The translations under genes were made by a program, and so were the position numbers. This document shows positions 47,470 through 56,654 of a stretch of DNA of 64,000 nucleotides, piece after piece (position 1 is the first letter of the stretch; each line of letters begins with the position of its first letter). The DNA comes from Planctomycetota bacterium (lineage in GTDB: Bacteria > Planctomycetota > Planctomycetia > Gemmatales > Gemmataceae). The notes under the pieces are model-generated. The model had not been told where the DNA came from and made no database searches. It worked only from the letters and a program-made list of their open reading frames with translations. The stretch is taken from assembly GCA_016195405.1 (NCBI GenBank), contig JACPZP010000033.1, positions 34,598 through 98,597 on the forward strand, in the 5' to 3' direction.

Positions 47470-50376
47470 TCACAACGGCCCCTTCTGTGTCGCCGCTCGG
47501 GCCACTGTTTCGATGGTGATGGCGGCCAAGGCGGCGCCGAAGTCGAGGTCGATGTTGTCCATGGTGTCGTGGGTGTCGTGGTAGCCGCAGCGGTTGATGT
47601 CGTAGTTCTCCATGAAGAGGACGACGGGGACGCCGGCGTCGGAGAAGATTTGGCCGTCGGTGTTGTAGAGGGTGCTGCGCGGGTCGTAGGGGGGGCGGAC
47701 TTCGCCGTAGAGGGGGAGGAACTGAGCGGTGCGGGGGATGACGCCGCCGTGGGGGCTGCGTTTGCCGCGGCCGGCGTTTTTGCGCGCGGGCTGGGTGTTC
47801 CATTTCGCGGTCGAGGCGTTCCAGATTTCGGTGGCGAGATGAGCCTGGTAGGCCAGCCAAAAGGAGGCGGCGCTTTGGCCGGGCGAAATCTGGAAAGTGT
47901 CGCGATCGTGGTCGTTGTTGTGGGCGATCATGTCGGAGACGTAGAGGCCCTGGACGCGTGTCTTGGAGAGATCCTGCTGCTTGCCGTCGGCCAGGCGCAT
48001 GCGGAGGTTGCCTTCGACGAGCCGCTGACAGAGATGGCGGGCGCCGAGACAGTCCGCGGGAAATTCCTCGCCGGTCAAATGGACGAGCCAGATGTCGCAC
48101 GCCAGCTTGCCGGCCTTGCTGAGCTGGAGAAAAATCGGAGCGGCCAGCATCATGGCGGCGGTGGCGGAGTGGTTGTCGTCGGCGCCTGACGCGGGCAGCC
48201 GGGCGCCGTCGCCGCCCTGCTGCGGATCGTACTTGTCGGACATGTAGGCGGTGTCGTAGTGGTCGCCCATGATGACGGCCCGGCTGCGATCCTTTCCCGG
48301 AATGACGACGATGATGTCGCGCTCCGTAAGTTGGCCTTCTTGATTGTTGAGCCAACCTCCCATCCACGGATAGGTGAATTCGGTGTGCCAGGCGAACGGG
48401 AGATCGCCGACAAGAGCTTTGCCGGTCATGCGGGCGCCGGAGACGGCCTTGCGATAGTAAGCGAGCAGGTAGTCGCCGAGGGCATCGAGATCGCGGTGAT
48501 GGTACGGTAGGTGCTTCTGGGTCATCGGGTCGCGCACGCAATCGGCGTTGTTCTTGGTGAAGAAGCGGCCCTCCGCCAGCATGTCGATGGTCTTCCAGTA
48601 GGCGACTTCGAAGGAACGCCGCGCGGTCTGCTGATAGGTGAGTGCCGGCGGCAACGCCGAAGGTCCGGGTTCCAGTCCGCCGCGCAGCTCCTCGACGAGC
48701 TTGCGGCCACGCTCGGGATCGGCGGCCTGCTCGGCTAGATGGTCGAGCCAGCCGTCAACGGTTTCCTGCTTGTTGACAGTGAGCAGTGAGCGGGCCAGCA
48801 AGCGCGGCAGCGGCACGTCGCCCATCAATTGCCGGCTATCGAGCAGCTTGCGAATGTTGACGGTGGTCTGACGTGGAAAATGGGTGTGCGCGTGGTCGAA
48901 TAGTTCTAAGCCGGCAAGATGAAGCTCGCGCCGCAAGAGGCGCGGCCATAGCTCGATCGGCTTCGAGAGATCGGGCCGGTCCGTGTCATAGGCCGTTAGA
49001 TAACCGAGGGGTCCGTCGGGGAGAACGGCGGCCTTGCCGCTTTGCGCATCCTGGTAAGCGATGAGAGGTCGATGCCAGAAAATCTCATGCCGGCCGACGC
49101 GCATGGCGGGATATTGAAAGCGGTAGCCGAACTGGCCGCCCTGCTGAAGTGCATGGGTGGCGCGCTGAAGGTCGGATGAGGTGGCGCGCGGGCCATCGAG
49201 AAGGAGAGCGAACTCGCGCGACCAAAGTTGGCAATTGCGAGCCATCGGCTTGTTATAAAGGCCCATGTCGTCGGGCATGGCGCTGAAAAGGACGTGCGTG
49301 ACCTTGTCTTCGCGTTCGGTCAGAGCCAATTCGTCTTCGTGACGGTGGACCTTGCCCCAACGGTGCGTGCGTTTGAACGTGTTGCGGAAAGGACCATGGT
49401 GATCGGAAGGCTCCGGCTGATCGGGCCTCGCTTCGTGCAGCCAACCCGCTTGCGGCACGCGCATGCCGTGCCAGGCTTCGTGGCGGCCACAAAGGTGCAA
49501 GAGAGGAATCTGACACGCGAACGGCAGCTCTGTTTGGAGGAGGCGAAACGGCGTCGCCCCCCAGAATGCCAGGCTGCCGGGGAAGGGCAGAAGATGCAGA
49601 TCACCGGCCAGATAAGCCTTCTGCACCGCGGCGGGAAGTTGGCCGAACGGCCGGAACGTCAACAGATACTTGACGCCGCGAATCGGATTGTTCTTGGAAA
49701 GAAGCAGCGGCTTCGTCCAGCTTGGCAGCGGCTCCTCTTTCCAATACGCACACTCCGACTCTTCCCGCGGCAGAATGCGCAGGCCTGCTTTGTGCAGATC
49801 GGCGAGCTTGCCTTCGGGTTCTTGGTACGCGGCATGAAGGAGACGGCGGAAGAAACCGAGCGCCTGCTCCTCGGGCAGCTCCCATTTGGGAGCCGTATAG
49901 AAGCCATGCCAAAAGGCCCGCGCGGGCCCTTGCTCGCTGGCCCCGAAGAGAGTCCAGCGCACGCGGCCTTTATCATCTTGGGTGCGCGAAAGGGCCAGCG
50001 GAAGGAGGATGACGAAGCGCTCGTGGGCAAGACTTCCCGCTTGGTGCGCCAGCGCTTCGGGCCAATAAGGGTTGCCTTCGAGCTTCGCCTTCGAGAATCC
50101 ATGTACCGGCCGGGCGTTGCCCAAATTTACGAGAGCGCCAACGATCTGCTCGGCGACTTTCTCCAGTCCGGGACGCAGCTCCAGAGTTTCCTCATATTCG
50201 GTGATGGGCCAACCGCGCGGGTCAGCCTCGTCGAAGAAACCCATATCGGCGCCGTATGGTTTGCGTCCCATTTTCGGCGGAGGCAGGAACTCCGAATAGG
50301 CCGGGATCGGGTAATTGCCGTCGCCCCGAAACCACGGCCAGCCATCGACTAATTGCGCCCAGCCAGCTTGTGCCAC
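47470..50376 (-). CDS. Large M28-type metallopeptidase with long N-terminal region
   Basis: A 968-residue protein without a signal peptide. Residues 690-960 carry the M28 (aminopeptidase/Zn-peptidase) site: MGDHYDTAY (ligands His and Asp, about 705), GADDNHSATA (about 730), TGEEFPADCLGA (catalytic and bridging Glu, about 771), SDMIAHN (about 815) and YHDTHDTMDN (last His, about 935). All five ligand positions are there. The first 650 residues match no family that I know. They are rich in Trp, His and Arg and include WPWFRGDGNYPIPAYSEFLP and a region with paired LLARSLLTVNKQETVDGWL. It is unusually long for M28. It begins with MAQAGWAQLVDGWPWFRG, and the frame is open without a better start. 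Confidence 0.82.
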   Translation of the reverse strand: MAQAGWAQLVDGWPWFRGDGNYPIPAYSEFLPPPKMGRKPYGADMGFFDEADPRGWPITEYEETLELRPGLEKVAEQIVGALVNLGNARPVHGFSKAKLEGNPYWPEALAHQAGSLAHERFVILLPLALSRTQDDKGRVRWTLFGASEQGPARAFWHGFYTAPKWELPEEQALGFFRRLLHAAYQEPEGKLADLHKAGLRILPREESECAYWKEEPLPSWTKPLLLSKNNPIRGVKYLLTFRPFGQLPAAVQKAYLAGDLHLLPFPGSLAFWGATPFRLLQTELPFACQIPLLHLCGRHEAWHGMRVPQAGWLHEARPDQPEPSDHHGPFRNTFKRTHRWGKVHRHEDELALTEREDKVTHVLFSAMPDDMGLYNKPMARNCQLWSREFALLLDGPRATSSDLQRATHALQQGGQFGYRFQYPAMRVGRHEIFWHRPLIAYQDAQSGKAAVLPDGPLGYLTAYDTDRPDLSKPIELWPRLLRRELHLAGLELFDHAHTHFPRQTTVNIRKLLDSRQLMGDVPLPRLLARSLLTVNKQETVDGWLDHLAEQAADPERGRKLVEELRGGLEPGPSALPPALTYQQTARRSFEVAYWKTIDMLAEGRFFTKNNADCVRDPMTQKHLPYHHRDLDALGDYLLAYYRKAVSGARMTGKALVGDLPFAWHTEFTYPWMGGWLNNQEGQLTERDIIVVIPGKDRSRAVIMGDHYDTAYMSDKYDPQQGGDGARLPASGADDNHSATAAMMLAAPIFLQLSKAGKLACDIWLVHLTGEEFPADCLGARHLCQRLVEGNLRMRLADGKQQDLSKTRVQGLYVSDMIAHNNDHDRDTFQISPGQSAASFWLAYQAHLATEIWNASTAKWNTQPARKNAGRGKRSPHGGVIPRTAQFLPLYGEVRPPYDPRSTLYNTDGQIFSDAGVPVVLFMENYDINRCGYHDTHDTMDNIDLDFGAALAAITIETVARAATQKGPL

Positions 50377-50396
50377 GTTTGACCTCAGAGAAAAAG

Positions 50397-50514
50397 ACCA
50401 CGGATCACACGGATAGCACGGATAAGAAACTCAAGAGAAGAAACCAAGGATCACATGGATGTCACAAAAAGAGATTAGGGTATTCCCATCCGTGTCATCC
50501 GTGCAATCCGTGGT
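50397..50514. repeat. Imperfect palindrome, ATCCGTG type
   Basis: Arms of 27 bp at 50397-50423 (ACCACGGATCACACGGATAG...) and 50488-50514 pair with four mismatches around a 64-base loop. The repeated CACGGAT units, in direct and inverted order, are typical of dispersed extragenic repeats in planctomycetes. The element overlaps the last base of the phosphoribosyltransferase gene and lies upstream of the M28 peptidase gene. Confidence 0.8.
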
Positions 50515-51152
50515 TAAAGTTTCTTTGCAAAGGGTCGAAGGAACTCGACGACGTCCGCGTCATCCAACTGCGAGAAGTCTTCATAGAATTCGCCGACGGC
50601 GCCGAACTCTTCGGGCTCCAGGAGGCAGATCACCTCATCACACCACTTGGCGACTTCACCAATCCTATCCGGTGACGCGACCGGCACGGCGACCACGACT
50701 TCACGGGGCTTCTTGCTTTGGAGCACTTTGAGGGCGGCGATCATGGTCGAGCCGGTGGCGATGCCGTCGTCGGTCACGATCACGGATCGGCCGGCGACGT
50801 CGGCATGAGGCTTGACGGCTCGGAACAGCGCTTGCCGCCTTTCGATCTCGATTCGTTGAGTTTCGAGTTCACGCGCGAGATGCTCCGCGAGGGCCGACTT
50901 CCGCTTTTCGGCGAAAGCGTTCAGAAAGACATCGCCTTCTTCGGAGACGGCGCCCAGCGCCAACTCCGGTTGGTTGGGCGCCGAGAGCTTGCGCGCGAGG
51001 ACGACGTCCAACTCCGCCCCCAATTCACGGGCGAGCACGGCGGCGATGGCGACGCCGCCGCGGGGAATGCCGAGAACCAGCGGCTTGACCCATGGGCGAT
51101 CGCGCAATCTGTCCGCAAGCTGCAGGGCGGCATCCTGACGATCGCGGAACAT
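50514..51152 (-). CDS. Phosphoribosyltransferase-family protein
   Basis: A 212-residue protein starting at ATG 51152 (MFRDRQDAALQLADRLRDRP). The core PRPP-binding motif is VIVTDDGIATGST at 124-136, with two acidic residues and the loop. The N-terminal PLVLGIPRGGVAIAAVLAREL and VVLARKLSAPNQPELALGAV stretches are typical of the phosphoribosyltransferase family that is often found alone or fused to dienelactone-hydrolase domains. The specific base is unknown. The start lies 2 bp after the stop of the DUF1501 gene, so the two are translated from one message. Confidence 0.85.
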   Translation of the reverse strand: MFRDRQDAALQLADRLRDRPWVKPLVLGIPRGGVAIAAVLARELGAELDVVLARKLSAPNQPELALGAVSEEGDVFLNAFAEKRKSALAEHLARELETQRIEIERRQALFRAVKPHADVAGRSVIVTDDGIATGSTMIAALKVLQSKKPREVVVAVPVASPDRIGEVAKWCDEVICLLEPEEFGAVGEFYEDFSQLDDADVVEFLRPFAKKL

Positions 51153-51154
51153 GT

Positions 51155-52576
51155 CTATCTTCCAAAAAGCGCTTGCACGACCTGCCCGTTCGACGCGTGA
51201 TGGGGGCGGCCCTGGCGATCGTGAATCTGGGCTGCTGGATCTACCCCTAGTAGATGCAGTACCGTGGCTTGTAGATCGGGAGGCGACAGGGGCCGATCGC
51301 GCACGGTGGCCGCCGTATCGTCGGTGACGCCATAAACCGAGCCGCCGCGAATGCCGGCGCCGGCGGCGAGAACGGAATAGGCGTGGGGCCAATGATCGCG
51401 GCCGCTGCTGTTGGTGGCGTTGTTCATAACGATCTGGCCGACGCGCGGGGTTCGTCCGAATTCGCCCATCACCAGGACCAATGTGCTATCGAGCAAACCG
51501 CGCACCGATAAGTCCTCGAGCAGAGCGGAAAGACCGAGGTCCAGAGGAGGCAGTAGTCTCTCGCGCAGTGTGCTGAAATTATCACGGTGCGTGTCCCAGA
51601 AAGGAGATTTGACGTCGCTGCCGTCGTTGTGCCAGTTCACTTGCACGAGGGTTGTGCCGGCTTCCACCAGCCTTCGCGCGAGCAATAAGCCTTGGCCGAA
51701 GGGATGTTGGCCATAGCGGTCGCGCAGCCGCGTCGGTTCGTGGCCCAGATCGAAGGCTCGGCGGATGGCCGGCGACGCGAGAAGATCGTACGCCTGGGCG
51801 TGAAGTGCGTCGTGCGCTTGGCCGAGTTCACCCCAATCGGCGATACGGCGATCGACGGCGGCGAGGACATCGCGGCGGCGGTCGAGTCGGCCCACAGGCA
51901 CCTCGGCGGGCAAGGCCAAGTCGTCCAGGCGAAAGGACAAGCCGTCGCGCTCGGACGTCACCAACCAGGGATCGAACGCTCTACCGAGAAAGCCCGCCTT
52001 TTCGCCGGCGTAGTCGTTGGGCAGATCGAGGAAACGGTTCCAACGCGGCAGCGTGACGGCGGTCGGCAACCCGCGGCGGCGCGGCTTCAGGCGTGTAACC
52101 AAGGCGCCGACGCCGGGGAAGTCGTCGGGCGTGGGCGGAGCGTCGAGGTCGGGGCGATTGTGCCGATGGCCCGTGAGCATGTAATAGAGGCCCCAACCAT
52201 GTCGGGGATGCTCGTGGTTCATTCCGCGAACGAGGCAATACTTATCCGCCTGCTGCGCGAGGCGGGGCAAATGTTCGCTAATCTGAATTCCGGGGACATT
52301 GGTGGCGATCGGCTGGAACTCGCCTCGGCAATGACTGGGAGCGTTCGGCTTCAGGTCGAATGTTTCGAGCTGGCTCGGACCGCCGAAGAGGTAGATCAGA
52401 ATGCAAGCGCGGGCCTGACCGAAGGTACGCGCTGGCGCTGAAACTTGTGCTCGGGCCGTCGGCGGCAAGACTTCAGGCAGCGACACTCCCAACGCCGCCA
52501 GGCTGCCGAGGTGAAGCACCTCCCGGCGAGTGAACCCGTCGCAAGCGCGCTGGGGCGGGCCGAGAAAGCGGAGCAT
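51155..52576 (-). CDS. DUF1501 protein
   Basis: A 473-residue member of the DUF1501 family, a planctomycete-expanded, sulfatase-like exported group. The twin-arginine-like signal reads TRREVLHLGSLAALGVSL, and it is preceded by the usual FLGPPQRxCDGFTRRE start. The body contains FGGPSQLETFDLKPNAPS, then IQISEHLPRLAQQADKYCLV, HGWGLYYMLTG, VMGEFGRTPRV and RDHWPHAYSVLAAGAGIRGG. Usually such genes lie next to a DUF1549/DUF1553 gene; here they do not, and a phosphoribosyltransferase follows at once. The exported role is probably in polysaccharide or sulfate-ester handling, but no activity has been shown for the family. Confidence 0.92.
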   Translation of the reverse strand: MLRFLGPPQRACDGFTRREVLHLGSLAALGVSLPEVLPPTARAQVSAPARTFGQARACILIYLFGGPSQLETFDLKPNAPSHCRGEFQPIATNVPGIQISEHLPRLAQQADKYCLVRGMNHEHPRHGWGLYYMLTGHRHNRPDLDAPPTPDDFPGVGALVTRLKPRRRGLPTAVTLPRWNRFLDLPNDYAGEKAGFLGRAFDPWLVTSERDGLSFRLDDLALPAEVPVGRLDRRRDVLAAVDRRIADWGELGQAHDALHAQAYDLLASPAIRRAFDLGHEPTRLRDRYGQHPFGQGLLLARRLVEAGTTLVQVNWHNDGSDVKSPFWDTHRDNFSTLRERLLPPLDLGLSALLEDLSVRGLLDSTLVLVMGEFGRTPRVGQIVMNNATNSSGRDHWPHAYSVLAAGAGIRGGSVYGVTDDTAATVRDRPLSPPDLQATVLHLLGVDPAAQIHDRQGRPHHASNGQVVQALFGR

Positions 52577-52634
52577 GGGGATAGTCTAGGTGCGGTGGAA
52601 AGGCGGTGCAAGCGGAAAGGAAAAAGTGCTTTTT

Positions 52635-53243
52635 TCAAAGGGCGCGAAACAATACACGATCATAAACATCGTCGAGTCTTAAGGTGCATTGGATCGATGA
52701 AATGCTGATGCTATTGTCTAATCCGATCGTTTCCTGGAAAGACCAACTGCCGTCGGATTGACGCGTAAAGTGCTCGATTTGAGGTTTGTCTTGAGATACC
52801 AATAGGTAATCGCTAAGAGTCTCATTCCAATCTCGAAAGCGTTCGAACTTCTCGCCGCGATCAAACGCTTCGGTGGATTCGGAAAGCACCTCGACGATTA
52901 CAGCGGGATTCAGAATCACGTCCCTTTTGTCATCGAGGTAGTCGGGTTCGCCGCAAATCACGACGATATCCGGATAGGAATAAAGGCACTTCGAGGTTTC
53001 ACCGGCCTTAAGCGTCGGCCCGCTCCGGACCTTCGTGTCTTTCGTCCGAGCGCGGCACGGCTTCCCTTTCAGCTGACTTCCCAGCGAGATCATGATGTTA
53101 GCCGTTATGTCTCCGTGCTCTCCACTTTCACCGGCCATCGCTCGAATCTGTCCGTCAAGAAACTCGTAACGGTCCTGCACCGAGCGTTCAATTTTCAAGT
53201 ATTGTTCGACGGTGTATCGCGGAGTTGACTCTGGCCTGCCCAT
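52635..53243 (-). CDS. Uma2 family (DUF820) putative endonuclease, second copy
   Basis: A 202-residue protein, started at the ATG at 53243 (MGRPESTPRYTVEQYLKIER); two codons earlier is equally possible. Characteristic Uma2 elements are YTVEQYLKIERSVQDRYEFL, DGQIRAMAGESGEHGDITAN, YSYPDIVVICGEP (PD motif), NPAVIVEVLSESTEAFDRGEK (ExK-like Glu, then Lys, shown partly) and FRDWNETLSDYLLVSQDKP. It is a different subgroup from the Uma2 protein at 14331, with little similarity outside the core. The active-site residues are retained. Confidence 0.85.
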   Translation of the reverse strand: MGRPESTPRYTVEQYLKIERSVQDRYEFLDGQIRAMAGESGEHGDITANIMISLGSQLKGKPCRARTKDTKVRSGPTLKAGETSKCLYSYPDIVVICGEPDYLDDKRDVILNPAVIVEVLSESTEAFDRGEKFERFRDWNETLSDYLLVSQDKPQIEHFTRQSDGSWSFQETIGLDNSISISSIQCTLRLDDVYDRVLFRAL

Positions 53244-53296
53244 GAGCAAACCCCTTTCGGAAACGTTAGGTGGACCGCCGACAGCACACTTGTTGG

Positions 53297-53354
53297 AGGT
53301 CAGGCTTTCCGGCCTGACTTCCGCGATGCATCGTCAGGCTAGAAAGCCTGACCT
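53297..53354. repeat. GTCAGGCTTTC palindrome upstream of the RND genes
   Basis: AGGTCAGGCTTTC (53297-53309) pairs exactly with GAAAGCCTGACCT (53342-53354) across 32 bases, with an additional inner GTCAGG/CCTGAC pairing in the left arm. This is one of the repeat families that occur in many planctomycete intergenic regions. It lies between the Uma2 gene and the first RND permease gene, 64 bp upstream of the start. Confidence 0.8.
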
Positions 53355-53417
53355 ACATTGCGTCATTATAGCCCAATGCGGCTTGCGAGCTTTACCGCGC
53401 ATGAGTAATGTCTAGTT

Positions 53418-56400
53418 ATGTGGATCGTCAAAGCCTCCCTCAAGAACCCGTACGCCATCGCCGTTCTGGTGCTAATCATCTGCTTTATGGGCGCGCTGGC
53501 GCTGACGGCCATCCCGGTCGACATCCTGCCGGTCTTCAAGGCGCCGGCGGTGCAGGTGATGACGTACTTCCAAGGAATGCCGACCAGCTCCGTCGAAAAG
53601 ACCATCACCAACCGCATCGAACGCTGGACCAACCAGGCGACCGGCTGCCGGCTCGTGGAATCTAAATCCACGCAAGGCGTCAGCATCGTCCGGCTTTACT
53701 TCCGCGACGACATCGATCCCAACGGCGCCCTCACGCAGGTCAACTCGCTGGCCCTGGGCACACTTGCCACGCTGCCGCCTAATACGCTCCCGCCGGTCGT
53801 GCTGCCGTTCGATCCGACGGGAACGCTGCCGCTCGGCGTACTCAGCGTCCGCAGCCCCGACCTCAATGAAACGCAGCTGAACGACTTGGCCCGCATCGAA
53901 ATCCGCAACATGCTCGGCAGCGTTCCCGGCGTGGTGGCGCCCGCGGTGTTCGGCGGTAAGAATCGCACAATACTTGTCTACGTTGACCCGGTAAAGCTGG
54001 AAGCCCGAAACCTCTCACCCAAGGACGTCGTCGATGCCCTCAGCCGATCCAACTTCATGATGACACCGGGCGTGGCGAAGTTCGGCAACTATGAGTTCCA
54101 GCTCGATTCCAACGCCATGGTGGAATCGGTGGCCGACCTCAACGACATTCCGCTGCGAATCGAGCCGGGAAATAGCATCTATCTGCGGGACGTGGGCTAT
54201 GCCCAGGATTCCAATTCGATCCAAACCGCCCTCGTGCGCATCAACGGCCATCGCCAGGTCTACGTGCCGATTTACCGCCAGCAAGGAGCCAGCAGCCTGA
54301 CCGTCGTCAATGGGGTCAAGCATGAGCTGCCGGCGATGGAGGCAAAGCTGCCGACTGGAGTCAAGCTCGACGTGGTCATGGACCAGTCCGAATACGTGAG
54401 AGAGGCCATTGTTGCTCTCGTGCACGAGGGGGTGATCGGCGCCGTCCTGGTGGCAGTGATGATTCTTATTTTCCTGGGCAATTGGCGGATGACGGTGATC
54501 GCCAGCGTCTCAATTCCTTTGGCCATCCTGTGTGCCATCATCGGCCTGTACGCCACGGGCAATACCATCAACGCGATGACCCTGGGAGGCTTGGCTTTGG
54601 CCATTGGACCGCTGGTAGACAATGCGATCGTCGTTCTGGAGAATACGCACCGGCATCACGCTCTGGGCAAATCCCGGATCAAGGCCGCTTACTGGGGAGC
54701 AGTTGAGGTTTCCGTACCGGTGCTGGTGGCCACTTTGACGACCATGATCGTTCTTTGCCCCATCGCGCTGATGCCGGGAATGGGCGGCTTCTTGTTCCGG
54801 CCCTTAACGGTGGCCCTGGCGATGGCGATGATAGCCTCGTTTCTGTTGTCGCAGTCATTGGTGCCGGTTCTCTGCTCCCGCTGGTTGGGCGGGCAGCATC
54901 TAGAAGGCGAGGCTCACGACTCCGCGGGGTGGGGTGAACGCTTGGTCGGCATCATTGACCGCGTCTTGCACTTTATCACCCGCCAGTACGAACGCCTCTT
55001 GGACGCCGCCCTGCGCCGGCGCCGGGCCGTGCTGATCGCGGTCGGATTTCTCTTTGTTGCTTCCCTGGGCCTGGTCCCCTTCATCGGCCGGGAGTTCTTC
55101 CCCCAGGTGGATGCGGGCCAAATTACGTTGTATTTCCGCAGTCCCTCCGGCACTAGTCTCGAGGAGAACGAACGCCGCCTCGCCTTGGTCGAGAAGTTCC
55201 TGGAAGAGAACATCCCGGCTTTCGAACGCAAGATGATCATCTCGGAGCTGGGTCTGGTGCCGGACTGGTCCGCCGCCTACACAGCCAACTCGGGTTCGCA
55301 AGACGGCATCATCAAAATCCAGCTAACCGACGAACGCTCCCTCACCGCCCAGGAGTACGCCGTCAAGCTTCGGCATCTTCTTCAAAACGATCAGCGTTTC
55401 GCCGATCTGCATTTCAGCTTCAACACCGGCGGCATGATCTCGGCGGCGCTCAACTACGGCGCCAGCTCGCCCATTGACATTCAGATCGAGGGGGGCAGCC
55501 CGACCCAGGCAATGGAGCTGGCGCAAAAAATCCACGAGCGCGTCCGATCGATCCCGGGCACCGCCGATGTGCGCGTCTTGCAGCGACTGGACGCCCCGCA
55601 GCGCATTATTGTCGTCAACCGTCAGAAAGCCGCCGACGTCGGTTTGAGTGCATATGACGTCATGACGCAGGTGGTCACCGCCATGAACTCCAGTGTTTCG
55701 GTCAATCGCAACTTTTGGATCGATACGAAATCCGGCAACCAGTATTTCGTCGGCGTGCAATACCCCGAAAACCCGGATTTGAAGCTACAGGACGTCATGA
55801 ATATTGTGGCCACCGGGGCGAAATCTTCACATCCGGTGAAACTCGGGGATCTGGTCCGCCTGGAATACGGCACCGCCCCAGTCGAAGCCAATCATGTCAA
55901 CCTGGCACGGGTTTTTAATGTCCTGGTCAACGTCGAAGACAGGGACCTCGGTGGAGTCGCAGAGGAAATCAAACTGCGAATTCCAGAGTTGGCGGATCCA
56001 CCTGCCGGTATGCGTGTTGCTCTTCGCGGCGAATACAGTCGCATGCAGGAATCGTTCGGCAGCCTTGGGTTCGGCCTTGCGATGGCGGCGGTGCTTGTCT
56101 ACCTCCTTCTGGTGAGCCTTTTCCGCTCTTTCGTGGGGCCTTTCATAATTATGTTTGCCGTGCCGCTCGGGCTCATTGGCGTTCTGGCCATGCTGTTCCT
56201 GAGCCACACCACGTTGAACGTGCAGTCGAGCATGGGCGTGATCTTCATGGTAGGCATCGTCGTCGCCAACAGCGTCTTGCTTGTCGATTTCGCGAATAAG
56301 CAGCGCAAACTCGGCGCCAGCGTTCACGAGGCAATCACCACGGCGGCGGCCATTCGCTTACGCCCGATCCTGATGACCTTCTTCGCCACGTTCCTTGACC

Positions 56401-56630
56401 TTCTGCCGATGGCCATCGGCTTGGGGCGCGGCTCGGAAGCCAACGTGCCCTTGGCGCGCGCGGTGGTGGGCGGGCTTTTGACCTCGACATTCTTGACCTT
56501 GATCGTCGTGCCGATCATGTACACGCTGCTCATCAAGGACTCCGAAGAGCCGGAAATCGACATCGACGCCGAACTAGTGGGAGCGGAAACGCACGACGTC
56601 GGTCCGGACGGAGTAATTGGTACGTCGTAG
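53418..56630 (+). CDS. RND efflux permease, first of tandem pair
   Basis: A 1070-residue inner-membrane RND pump of the drug/CzcA-like broad family, expected to work with the fusion protein at 60480 and the outer-membrane channel at 62341. Features: N-terminal TM1 (NPYAIAVLVLIICFMG), the two periplasmic porter regions, the GIVVANSVLLVDFANKQ stretch of TM10, and FATFLDLLPMAIGLGRGSEA. In TM4 the residues are LVDNAIVVLEN (Asp401, Asn402; GACAAT at 54618-54623). The second gene of the pair has LVDDAIVVLEN, and in well-studied members both Asp are needed for proton transfer. The change to Asn is therefore notable. TM10 has Ala in place of the conserved Lys seen in AcrB, as does the second copy. 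The start MWIVKASLKNPYAIAV is shared with the partner. Confidence 0.95.
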   Translation: MWIVKASLKNPYAIAVLVLIICFMGALALTAIPVDILPVFKAPAVQVMTYFQGMPTSSVEKTITNRIERWTNQATGCRLVESKSTQGVSIVRLYFRDDIDPNGALTQVNSLALGTLATLPPNTLPPVVLPFDPTGTLPLGVLSVRSPDLNETQLNDLARIEIRNMLGSVPGVVAPAVFGGKNRTILVYVDPVKLEARNLSPKDVVDALSRSNFMMTPGVAKFGNYEFQLDSNAMVESVADLNDIPLRIEPGNSIYLRDVGYAQDSNSIQTALVRINGHRQVYVPIYRQQGASSLTVVNGVKHELPAMEAKLPTGVKLDVVMDQSEYVREAIVALVHEGVIGAVLVAVMILIFLGNWRMTVIASVSIPLAILCAIIGLYATGNTINAMTLGGLALAIGPLVDNAIVVLENTHRHHALGKSRIKAAYWGAVEVSVPVLVATLTTMIVLCPIALMPGMGGFLFRPLTVALAMAMIASFLLSQSLVPVLCSRWLGGQHLEGEAHDSAGWGERLVGIIDRVLHFITRQYERLLDAALRRRRAVLIAVGFLFVASLGLVPFIGREFFPQVDAGQITLYFRSPSGTSLEENERRLALVEKFLEENIPAFERKMIISELGLVPDWSAAYTANSGSQDGIIKIQLTDERSLTAQEYAVKLRHLLQNDQRFADLHFSFNTGGMISAALNYGASSPIDIQIEGGSPTQAMELAQKIHERVRSIPGTADVRVLQRLDAPQRIIVVNRQKAADVGLSAYDVMTQVVTAMNSSVSVNRNFWIDTKSGNQYFVGVQYPENPDLKLQDVMNIVATGAKSSHPVKLGDLVRLEYGTAPVEANHVNLARVFNVLVNVEDRDLGGVAEEIKLRIPELADPPAGMRVALRGEYSRMQESFGSLGFGLAMAAVLVYLLLVSLFRSFVGPFIIMFAVPLGLIGVLAMLFLSHTTLNVQSSMGVIFMVGIVVANSVLLVDFANKQRKLGASVHEAITTAAAIRLRPILMTFFATFLDLLPMAIGLGRGSEANVPLARAVVGGLLTSTFLTLIVVPIMYTLLIKDSEEPEIDIDAELVGAETHDVGPDGVIGTS

Positions 56631-56654
56631 GCACCGTTTAAGGGAAAAGCCGGC

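Noticed and set aside
50514..51392. Longer 292-residue frame for the phosphoribosyltransferase
   Set aside because: The extra 80 residues are Arg/Ser-rich and overlap the end of the DUF1501 gene in another frame; the ATG at 51152 starts at the proper domain border.
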